Shown here piece after piece: positions 35,201 through 44,800 of a DNA stretch of 64,000 bases. Position 1 is the stretch's first letter. Each line of letters begins with the position of its first letter. The position numbers and the translations under genes were made by a program. The DNA is taken from positions 9,310,001 through 9,374,000 of the forward strand of contig CATNEN010000038.1 in NCBI GenBank assembly GCA_950097015.1. Reading direction: 5' to 3'. The stretch comes from Macrostomum hystrix. Taxonomy: Eukaryota; Platyhelminthes; Macrostomidae. The notes under the pieces are model-generated. The model searched no databases. It was not told the origin of the DNA and saw only the letters and a program-made list of their open reading frames with translations.

Positions 35201-35919
35201 GAAATACATATACCCCACCTAATCTAGTGCAAATGTACGCCAATTTTTTTCGGCGTACATGTAAGATTCAAGAGTATGGTACCCAGAGAGGTACCACTTT
35301 AGCAACTTTCTGTACTAGATAACCCACTAATACCCTCTTTGAACACTCTGTTGAACTCTCTGAATAACTATGGTTTTAATATTCCTGTATATTCTGTAAT
35401 TTTTTTCAGGCCCTAAAATAATTTACCCACAGAAACTAATGGATTTTGAAAAAAATAATTAAATATTTTGTAATTTATTACACAAAAAGAAAACACATGG
35501 TCATAAAAAGGAACAAAATAATGACAGTTTTTTAACTTAGTACTTTTTAACATTTTTAAACAATTATTAAAAAGCTTAATAATTGTGTTAGAAGCTAGGC
35601 CTAGTTAACTAGCTAGCTAACTATCTAGCTAGGGACAACAAAACAAAACAAATATATGTTAATGTACTTATGTATATATATATATATATAATCGTTGGCT
35701 ACCTACAGATGCGATGCAATACAATCTTAGGCCTATGGTTTAAGAATTTTAAAATGACGGAAGCCATTGTGTAGTACTTACATCACCATACGCGAGAATG
35801 CTATTAAGCGCACCAACAACCTTTTGATGGTCGACATTAAATTCTTTGCTTAATACAGTTGATAAACATGAATTATGTTTGTTTAGATACGAAAGAATAT
35901 GGGATCTTAAATCATCCAT
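29244..35919 (-). CDS. FARSA: Phenylalanine-tRNA ligase alpha subunit, cytosolic
   Basis: Five exons: about 35919-35783 (plus or minus 1), 33566-33390, 31921-31710, 30550-30121 and 29786-29244. All phases fit, giving about 499 aa against about 508 in human. Exon 1 ([16 protein letters not shown]) and exon 2 form the N-terminal winged-helix tRNA/DNA-binding-like part. Exons 4-5 carry the class II catalytic core: [36 protein letters not shown], motif 2 in [20 protein letters not shown] and motif 3 in [14 protein letters not shown]. The enzyme charges tRNA-Phe as an alpha2-beta2 heterotetramer in the cytosol. Exon 1 is AT-rich while exons 3-5 are GC-rich. Introns 3 and 4 are largely minisatellites and intron 2 holds a probable solo LTR. 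Confidence 0.95.
29820..30112. repeat. ~16-bp minisatellite filling FARSA intron 4
   Basis: Units of the type GACAGGGATTTGAGTT and GAAAGGGATTTGAGTT, about 18 copies, decaying at the left. On the gene strand the array starts about 8 bases after the GTGAGT donor and fills most of the 334-bp intron. Confidence 0.9.
30580..31560. repeat. ~23-bp minisatellite filling FARSA intron 3
   Basis: About 40 imperfect units (AGCTTGAGTAGGGATCTGGC type, with CATCCTAAGC, TTCATCTTGAG and CCTCAGATTGAG subtypes). Sub-blocks of two or three unit types are themselves repeated at 31200-31500. It shares its unit with the intergenic array at 27.1-27.6 kb. Confidence 0.93.
31956..32600. mobile_element. Probable solo LTR of an LTR retrotransposon
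   Basis: A 645-bp GC-richer block in FARSA intron 2. It begins TGTTGTG and ends CACAACA (TG...CA with a short inverted terminal repeat) and is flanked on both sides by the 4-bp direct repeat TAAT (31952-31955 and 32601-32604). There is no internal coding sequence and no second LTR nearby. The superfamily cannot be set from this alone. Confidence 0.65.
32619..32722 (-). mobile_element. SINE family A 3' fragment
   Basis: Plus-strand order TTAATTACACCTTTCCCAAG, GCACAGCCGCAGCTATTGCG, CTGAAAGCTGCGTACGGCT and ATGGACTGGGGGGGA match the 3' half of family A in reverse. It begins just right of the solo LTR. Confidence 0.7.
32750..33130 (+). repeat. Dispersed repeat R2 (copy 2)
   Basis: Shares AAGCCGTCCGAGTCAGCATC and ATGGTTACAT-type blocks with 20.4-20.8 kb (inverted), and GATTGGTTAAATATTTT plus GGAGATACAGAAAAAA with 62.45-62.65 kb. 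A short tandem TTCTGCATGACG duplication lies near 33045-33075. It lies in FARSA intron 2. Confidence 0.65.
33190..33318 (-). mobile_element. SINE family A, 5' half
   Basis: In reverse: the head region with CTAACCCCCAGGCTAACTA, AATCGAACCCCCGACCTTCA, AAGTGCCATGCTAAAAGACA and CAGCTGGGCGAATTGAGGCA. Diverged. It sits about 70 bp from FARSA exon 2. Confidence 0.7.
34738..35262. mobile_element. Possible MITE-like element with TGTACGCC ends
   Basis: The left end TGTACGCCAGAAAAATGG and, in reverse complement, the right end TGTACGCCGAAAAAAATTGG form imperfect terminal inverted repeats about 525 bp apart. GTACGCC(A/G) is also repeated inside near both ends (34757, 34780, 35137-35205). No coding sequence. 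It lies in FARSA intron 1, which is otherwise AT-rich and featureless. Confidence 0.4.
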
Positions 35920-37679
35920 TTAAAGCAAATTTGTGTACGACTGGAGACACGTTCTTATAAAATAAGAGTTTGTTTCAATAAAAGTTATGGTTCTTTCGAA
36001 TAAGCATGCTAACATAATAACCACGTTAGCAAAAAACTTGGGTTTTCTTAGAAGTAATATTTTAAATCTCTGCTACCTTAAACAAGCATACGGCACGATG
36101 GGCACTTCGGACAGTTTGTTGCGGATAAAAGGTTGTAAAATTACAACGCGAACTAGTACTTTTTGTATCTTGAACTCGCATTTTTTGCTTAACGAGCAGT
36201 GTTACTTGCGTTCGTTAATGTTACGATGCCTCTGATTAACCAGTTAGTTTAGCGCACAATCATTTGAACATTTGCACAATTGTACAGCCAGAATTTGAAG
36301 ATAATAGCAGAAGTGTTAGTTTAAAAAAAATCTACTAAAATTAATAAGTCGTGTAAATTTACCTTAGCAAGATTTTGCGAGTAATTACCTTTGTATACTA
36401 AAGGTATAGACGACTATATATTTCTTTTATACATTCACACATGTGCTTATCAAAGACAATAGTCCCAAGCTAATAAGTTAATTTAGTTAACTAGTCACTT
36501 TCTAGTGGTCCTTGGTGCTTGCGTGTGCAATGCTGAAAATATGGTCTGAATAATAAAAGCGTGGTATGCATGTATGTAACTTTTTTGAAGTACAACCCAA
36601 CGATAAAGAACACATTAAAGTATGCAGAATGATGGTGCTGGCCTTGTAAAAAGGATCACGATTTTTCTATTCGTAGCACTTCGTCCCGGTATAGTTCAAG
36701 GTAGCCCCGGATGCTACAGAACTGGGTGACATGATTCTGCCATAAGACAGTTGATTACATGTAACAAAAAACTAGTGAAACGCGTTCAGCAATATATCTT
36801 TGGTTTTCACGAGAACTATGGGAAATAAAGAATGCAGTACATATCTGCATGCAGCATGTCGATGAAGCAAAACAACAGATTATATTTTCTTGAACAGCAA
36901 CATAGAAAATATAATAAGTATATAATGAGTTACTCAATTAAAATATCAATACGAAGGCACGATACTGTTACTTGCACATGTAAAGTAGATAATTTTAAGC
37001 GATTTTTTATAAATGGTGCATTTGTCGAAATATATAAAAAAGCGGTAGGTAATGTATCATTAGCGAATTCCAATTAAATTCGAAAAAGAAAGACATTTGA
37101 CGTCGTCGGCTTCAGCAAGCAATCTTCAGCTCAACATTTTATTACATTATAGACAGATCAGGAAGCCATAGGTATGCGAAATTGTGTATTAAATTTAATG
37201 TTTTTAAAAACATGCAAATAGAAGTATTATTTTGACTTACTCAAACATTGCAGAACACTTTTAGCAACAGGACTCCACGTCCATTCCAAATCTGTATTTG
37301 GACATCCGGGAAACTTAATTTAATAAATAAATGATTTAATGGGCGCCGAGACTTTTCGTTGGCGCTCCAATAAAAGTACAAATCAACAGGAGCTGCTGTT
37401 TTGTGAGGCAGATAAGCAAAGACATTTAAAGCGACTATAAAGCAGAGTATTGCTAGCTTATTTACTGACTTGCAAGCAAATAAACACTAAATAAGCAAAC
37501 ACTAAGCTAGATAATTTCAGCATTAAATAACATATAATCTAAATCTACTTAAGACAGGACAGTGATACTTACAAACGTAAAATAACATCATCTGCTGTAA
37601 TGTAAGAGCATCATAAAGCCAAAAGTGTACACAAGAAGCGAACCAATGGAAATTCGTTGTACAATTTAATTCCAGCCAA
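35920..37679. other. AT-rich spacer between FARSA and KCTD9
   Basis: This holds the region upstream of FARSA and the 3' side of KCTD9, both minus strand. No exon, array or SINE recognised. Short frames at 35987-36235 and 36832-37077 have no support. Confidence 0.5.
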
Positions 37680-40376
37680 TCAGAACGCGTCCATAGTTTG
37701 CGCCATGTGCAGCGGGGTGCGCAGGTCGCGGAAGACGCAGTTAACCACGTTGGCGCCACGCAGGTTAGCGTGCTGCAGGTCGCAGCCAGTCAAGTCGGCA
37801 TTCTGGCGGTTCAAGGAAGGCAAGAAGAAGTACATCAGAGCTGAGTATTGAATGAGTGTCGGGAAAGCAAAAAGTTCAGTTTTGTGGGGCCTCAGGTTTG
37901 GTGGGGCCTCATGTTTTGTGGGGCTTTAAGTTTTGTAGGGCCTCAGGTTTTGTAGGGCCTCAGGTTTTGTAGGGCCTCAGGTTTTGTGGGGCCTCAAGTT
38001 TTGTAGGGCCTCAGGCTTTGTAGGGCCTCAGGTTTTGTGGAGCTTTGGGTTTTGTAGGGCCTCAGGTTTTGTAGGGCCTCAGGTTTTGTGGAGCTTTGGG
38101 TTTTGTAGGGCCTCAGGTTTTGCGGAGCTTTGGGTTTTGTAGGGTCTCAGGTTTTGTGGGGCCTCAGGTTTTGTGGGGCCTCAGGTTTTGTAGGGCCTCA
38201 GGTTTTGTGGGGCCTCAGGTTTGGCGGGGCCTCAGGTTTTGTGGGGCCTCAGATTTTGTGGAGCTTTGGGTTTTGTTGGGGCCTCAGTCTTTTAGTACCA
38301 CTTAACAGTCCTAATTACTCCACCTATTTGTTTCACACCCAAACTAGTAAAAAACTCACCTCCAGGTTGGAGCCGGCCAAAACGGCGGATCGCAGATTGC
38401 AACCAACCAGGCGGGCCCCCTTTAGACAGGACACCCTCAGGTTCGCCTCCTGAATTGAGTTACAGCAAATTAGAATTAATTAATAAAGCAACAAAGTGAA
38501 ATTAGCATCTAAGGGAAGAAATTCCAGGTGCTTTTCGAGGTGCGATTTCAAAATAACGAGGACGATCAAGTTGCAAATATTGAACATATTCTTCAGTTTA
38601 ATTTATATATATATATACCTTTTGTATTTATTTCCTTTTGTTTTGTTTTTGCCTTCATTTTATGACATTTCATTATAATTTATAATTTTTTAATATTTAG
38701 CTACTCTTAATATTATTGTAATGTATTTGTTTTACTGATAATCAATTACTTAAATAATTCAACAATAAATTATGTGTCATGTCGCAAGAGTTCGTGTTAA
38801 TTGGGTAGTTTATGCAATCGTCTAAATATCGTTTTAAACCTTTAATCTTGATAAATTAACTTAATTCAAATGGCGATCACATTAAATAAATTTTATTACA
38901 TATTCTACAAGCTTGTAGTTTCGAAAAAAAAGTTAACAAACCAGGCTTTACCATAAAAGGCAAAATCCGGAACGAGAACGACAAACCCGGAAAATTTACG
39001 TCAACAAGTTTAAAATCTGAATAACGACTGTAACATGCCATTTTTGTACATATAGTGCCAGTTTAACAGTAGGTCTACCAAGCCATTTTGCCACCCGTGT
39101 TTATACCAAGGAAAAGAAATCCCCCTGACTATGTTTTGCTGCACCCGAGCGGATCAACACAAGCAAAAGAAACTCAAGAACATGAGCCATTTTTTAGTTG
39201 CGCAGACAGCCCTTTAGACCGTCGAGATATTCAACAGCCATCAAACCTTATCAGGAAGTCACCCAAAAATTTCCTACATCATCTCCGTCGTCGGTAGTCA
39301 CGCACCTTTATGTAGACGGAGCTGCTGGACCGCCTGGGAAATCTCCCCGTTGGTGGTTCTACTGTTAAGGAAAGCAACAAGTAACTGGGATTTGAACTCA
39401 CCTGCAGGTAGCTGTTCTCAAGATTGGTGTCTCTCAAGCTGCTACCCTCGAGGTTGGCAGCCAGCTGCTCGGCGGAGGCCTCCAGGCAGACGCCGATCAT
39501 GGAAGCCTGGTCCAGCACAGCGCAACGCATCTGCACGCCGGCCATGTTTGCCTTGTCAAAGTTAGCCCGGCTGCAGTCGGCCCTAGTAAACAGGCAGTTG
39601 CTGAGGTTGGCGCCGCTCAGATTTGCCTCGCGCAGCTGGCAGTGGCTGAGGTTGGCGCCGGACAGGTCCAGGTAGGACAGGTCGGCATTACAGAAGTTCA
39701 AACCCTGAAGGCGCAGGCGGCATCCGGACACGGTGCCCGCCAGGAAGCGGATGGCGTCCGCTCTGGTGAGAGACTTCGGCAGCTGACAGGGTTTTTTAAG
39801 GGCTCGATAGGTTTATATAAGTGAGAAACTGGCTAAGCTGTAAGCTGAGATATAGACTCACCGAGTCGTCTACCGCAATCATCTGGCTGAGCTCTTCAAC
39901 AACGCCCTGAATGCCATAGAACTGGGCCTCGGTAAGGACGCCCAACGGATTGACATGTTTGTCTAGAATGAGGCGGCCGTGGCGCAGGTAGTTAAGCAGA
40001 GGCTCAAAGTACTCAGGCGACCGATCAATGAGGACGGCGCCGTCGGAATCTGTGCGATTTTGCCACCGTCTGCTGGCATCGGAGTCGTAGGTGGCCAGCA
40101 TCTTGGCCAGCATGCTATCAGGTTCTTTCTGCGTCAGTGTGCTCCTAGAAGCAGAAAAACTAGACTAATGAGACTATTGTAAAAGTACAATTGGAATACT
40201 AAATTTTGACATTTTGAATCCTTATAGACAAGGCATTTATCTTTTTTTACTATTTTTAAATGGATACTAGGATAGGTAAAAGATCATGCTTACCTTGTCG
40301 TTAAAAATAGCTTTCCTCCAATGTTGAGTTTTACCCAATCGTTTGAGCCTGAAGACTCTTGTACTGCAGTTTCCAT
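37680..40376 (-). CDS. KCTD9: KCTD9-like BTB / pentapeptide-repeat protein
   Basis: Five exons: 40376-40294, 40144-39862, 39782-39402, 38449-38360 and 37802-37680. They sum to 960 nt (319 aa) and all phases fit. Exons 1-2 encode the BTB/T1 domain (NDWVKLNIGGKLFLTTR, VLIDRSPEYFEPLLNYLRHG, LGVLTEAQFYGIQ). Exons 3-5 encode A(N/D)LXX pentapeptide repeats that build a right-handed beta-helix, ending RTPLHMAQTM as in the family. KCTD proteins use the BTB domain to oligomerise and to bind CUL3 as ubiquitin-ligase adaptors. Vertebrate KCTD9 (about 389 aa) has an extra N-terminal domain. Here an in-frame TAA lies between the acceptor and the ATG, so this transcript form lacks it. The acceptor TATTTCAG is 19 nt before the ATG. 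Confidence 0.93.
37880..38292. repeat. 17-bp minisatellite in KCTD9 intron 4
   Basis: About 24 units of TTTTGTGGGGCCTCAGG with TAGGG and GGAGCTTTGGG variants. A block of four to five variant units is itself repeated (38035-38150). It fills most of the 557-bp intron. Confidence 0.93.
39065..39345 (+). repeat. Dispersed repeat R1 (copy 2), in KCTD9 intron 3
   Basis: Shares with 22.8-23.3 kb (inverted) the blocks CCAAGCCATTTTGCCACCCG (edge), TTGCTGCACCCGAGCGGATC, GAAACTCAAGAAC, GTCGAGATATTCAAC, CATCATCTCCGTCGTCGG and GACGGAGCTGCTGGACC. No intact frame. Confidence 0.65.
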
Positions 40377-41886
40377 CAAAATGGATTTTTATTCTCTGAA
40401 ATATAATAACATTGTAAGGAATGTAAGGAATGTTTGAAAAGGAATTAAGTAAAATAGCTAGACCTACACAGGACACAGCTTTGATAAACCTGAGAGCAAG
40501 TAAGCTGCATAGCTGACTAGATACAATGCAGATAAGGAAAATTATATTCATTTAGCTACTCCTAACTACTTAGAAATTGAGAGACTGTCCATTATTGAGA
40601 GACTGTCCAGACTGTTCTGAAAACTAAGTTTAATTGGCATATTCTATAAAATATCAGCTTAAATAGGCCCTATACTTTTAACTAAGTACACAGTTTACCT
40701 TTATATAAAAACAAGCTGTTTATGTGCAATTTTAAGAACACAAAAAGAAGTATCTTGCAATGGCTAACTATACACATTGATATGAAGACCATAAAAATAT
40801 GCCTATATAATTTAGTAGATAGCTATGTATAGGGCCTACAAAAAACAAGGCTTTGACAACTGTAGTATAGAGCTTATGAAATAAAAAACCAGATGAAGAA
40901 TCTCACATACATTGCTAACAGTAAAAAAGTATGCCAAAAGTATCTTGTATATAACATGGGATTTCAATCCAATTTAGAGCCTCTCTTTTCTAATTAAAGA
41001 AAAAAGTTAAATAGAAGTAGAAGATTGCTAACTATATTAGCAGTATTAAGCTATGGACTATAGTCATTATTATCTGAGGTCTATTTTTAGTATTTACATA
41101 AATAAAAAATAAACTCACACACTAGACACAAGTAACAAATTTTTATTTGTTTGTCATTGTAAAACTTTTGAGTGTTTTGACAGTAGGCCTAAAACAATAT
41201 AATTTCTTGCTAAATAATTCTAGCCATGTTTTACTCTGAAAACAAAAAAATGTAAAATTTGATGATTTGATTAATTTATCTGGGATGCTATGTTTTTTAA
41301 CTTCAAAGTAATATCCCGGGAAAACTATCAGTCCGGATTTTCCGGGATAAGTGATCCCAAGATTTTAAAGCATTAGGATTTTTAAGATTTCTCAATCCCA
41401 GCATTGTAAATTGCTAGTATTTTGGAATCCCTACTCGTATATACTCTCTCCTAATATTAAAGTCTAAAATACGATAGCTAAACTCCAAAGCCAATGACAG
41501 CCATGAAATTGCCAATGACAATCACGAGATAAAGCAATCGCATGCTTTGAAGCTTTTGTGTTTCTTATAATTTTTTTTTAATCTCGATCGAAAGACCGCA
41601 CTGAATATAACAAAACTTCAAGTGTTTCTTTATCGTGCTATGATGCATAATTTATTTATGTTAAATATTATTTGCATATTACATTTTTTGGTGCTATTAT
41701 TAAACTGTTATTAAACATCGTTAGAGTTTATAGCAAAATCAGCTGAGCAAGTCATTCTACATGAGCGACATATGTAAGTGACAAATTTACAATCAGTTTA
41801 AAGATTTCCATTTTTAAATAATTATTGAAAAACCCTGTGTGTTTTAATACGTCTTTTTTACTTGTCACTTGTTTTTTCACTGGGAA
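40377..41886. other. KCTD9-MAEA head-to-head spacer
   Basis: About 1.5 kb, AT-rich, between divergent start codons. It must hold the promoter of MAEA and probably that of KCTD9, or its 5' UTR exon. No TATA box stands out. At about 41312-41350 a hairpin-forming pair TATCCCGGGAAAA / TTTTCCGGGATA is the most conspicuous local structure. Confidence 0.5.
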
Positions 41887-44800
41887 ATGGAAAGTTCAGC
41901 AGAAGTATTTAACTCAATTCGGATTATGAACCACTCAACATTAAGGGTAAAGTTATTTAGTGTTTGGTCTGGCCTTTATTCAAGTTTATGGGCATTGCTA
42001 GCTAGCTAGGCTATTAATCCATATAATGGCCTTGCTAGCTAGTGCATGTGTGTGCTTATGTAAGTTTGTAGTTGTTATACTACTAATTTATTCCCTAAGA
42101 AATAAGACCTCATACAATCAATGTCCTTAAAAATGTAGGCCTAGGACTAATGCCATTAGTAATGACTAATGCTATTTAAAATTACAATAATAATTAGTTT
42201 CACTTTATTTAGCAGAGTAAATTTATTTTAACTAGATTACTTAAATTGAAGTACTATTCCTATAAATAATAAAACCTAGCATTTTTGAGGGAATTGTTAG
42301 GCCTAGTAAATAGCTCATTAGACATTTTTAGATACATTATACATATAGGGCTAAAATGTGAGATTGGTGTGACATTAGATTTAGGAAAATATATCATTGA
42401 TAGCTAGTCAAGTCACTTGGCATCAAGCATTTAGTTTCATACTTACAAAGTTAGCTAAAGCTGCAGATATCTTGCTTTTTGGAGAAGTTAGGGTAATGTA
42501 TCATCAACCGAACAAGAATATGCATTTTTTTAACTTCAAACCTAAGCTACAGATTTTCTATTTAAGATATCATGATAAATCAAAAGCTAAGTTATAGAAA
42601 TCAGTTTTGTCTTTCTAAATAGTATCTGCTTTTGCAATTTTGTCAAATAGAAAAAAGTTATTCATGTTTTTCATCTAAAACCAAACGATGATTTTCATGT
42701 ATCTTCAAACCAAACAGAGAATTTGATGTTTGGTTTTAAAATTTGAGTGAGTGGTTTAATCTTATTTTAAGGAGTGAACTGTCATGAATTATGTAATTTG
42801 AAAGCATTTTTCATGCTCTATAAATAACTACTTTTATGGTCATTTAATTGGCAAGCAACCACATACAATCTTCATCTAAAGTATATACTGAAAAAATGTT
42901 GTTAAAAAGTATGCTTTTGCAATAAAAGTTTCTACTGAAACATCAATATCTTTCTTTCCTCTTAATGCTTCATTGCACATCATGCCTCAGCTTGTAGATA
43001 ATTTCTTCAATTTTTAAATTAGTTGTTCTGTGAAACACAATTAGCTTGTTTCTGTCTTGCACGAGACCAAGGAAGAAGTCAAAATTTTCATTGTTCGGTT
43101 TTGAAGATACACTGTTTGGTTGATGATACATTACCCTATACATCTGCAACATCTGGCCAAATTGGTGGCTGAATTGAGGGCCAAGCAAATTTAGTCAAAA
43201 AAATGAACCAACAAAAAGCAAAAAATAAAAGGACAACTAAAGGAAAAGGAAGAAAAGAAAGCACAAAGAAAATAATGAAAAACAGAAGGGAGGAAGAGGA
43301 GAATAAGAAAAGAGAAGACATGGTTGTGAAAATTAGGATAAAGAAAGGCATTTTAAGTCAATAAAGCAAAGAAACTAACTAACAGATAAGAGGCAACAGA
43401 GTTGCAGTTAAGGGAACACTAAGTTGAGGGAGGGTGAAGGTGTGAAGGTGAGGGAGAACTAAGATGCAGTTGAGGTAAAACTAAGTCCCAGATTTAATAT
43501 TTATCTGTGCTCCTCAAAAGAGGGCCAAACTGCAATTGTAATTTCCTAATTGAGTTATTTTTTGCTTTTGTACAGCCAGTCTGAAGAATAATAACTATTA
43601 GAATAAAAAGTTGTTTCTTAACCATTGAATTTAAATAGACTCAGAGACTGCAAAAGTTTTATTATAATCATGAAAAATATCATTATGAATTTTGGATCAT
43701 GCAAAATTTCAGTTGAAAAGAAAACTTATGAGTTTAATTATTTATAAAGTATTTCCTTTAAAAAGTTTGAGTTTTTAATTGACACACTTTTAGCTAAATA
43801 AAATTTAACTTTTGTTGCTTTTGAGAAGATTAGTAAGCTTTATTATACTCCTATAGCTGTAGCTTCTATTCAGTTAAGTCAAAAATAGTACAAGCTGAGA
43901 ATGAGCATATTTTTTGGTGTCTTTTTAGTTGTGTATCCTAATGTGTTCAGACTATCAGCTCCACTATAATGCTTGCAACATCTGACTAATTGTGACAAAC
44001 TCCTTCTCAACTCCAAGGTTCCATATGAGTCGCTGAACAAGACCTTCCGAGCAGTGCAGAAACAGATTGACAAGGACATCTCAGTTTTGACTAAGAATGC
44101 TGATGAATTAGCCAAGGCTAAGACTCAAAAGGATGTCAACCAGATACTCACGGGCGTCATAGACAAGCTGTCAAAACTCAAACGAAAGGTAATATTTGTT
44201 AATTATTTATCAATGTTGGTCTTAGGTTTACTGGCTAGCCAACAGTTTTTTTATTTTTAGAGCAATTTTTATGTGCTAAACTACCATGAAAAAGAAATAT
44301 GTTTACTGCACCACACCCTTCTTTTGATGTTCTATTTTTTATGATTGAGTATACCTTTATTATTGACTACTGCAAAAAGTGCAAAATGTAATAAAACATA
44401 TAAAATTATACATATATTAGCAATTATTAAGTGAGATTAAAGTTTCTATTTAAATTTGATGGTTACTCCTGTTTGATCTTAATCTCATCATCAGAAATTT
44501 TCTACTCATTTGAGCAGGCCGGCGACGGCATCGAGGAGGAGGTTGAGCACCTGCAGTCGGCCAAGCGCCGTCTAGACTACCTGCGCGGCGCCGACAATCA
44601 TCATCGGCCAGCGGTCGCCACCTCGGCCGGTCCTGCCGCCGCGCAGCGTTACTGGGAGCGTCGGCGAGTCACCTGCATGATGGTGGATTATTTTCTGCGC
44701 CACGGCCTACACGCCGCCGCGCAGCGATTGGCCCGACTGCACGACGTTGAGCAGCTGACCAACCTGCCATATTTTGCCGCCTGCCAGGGCGTCGAACAGT

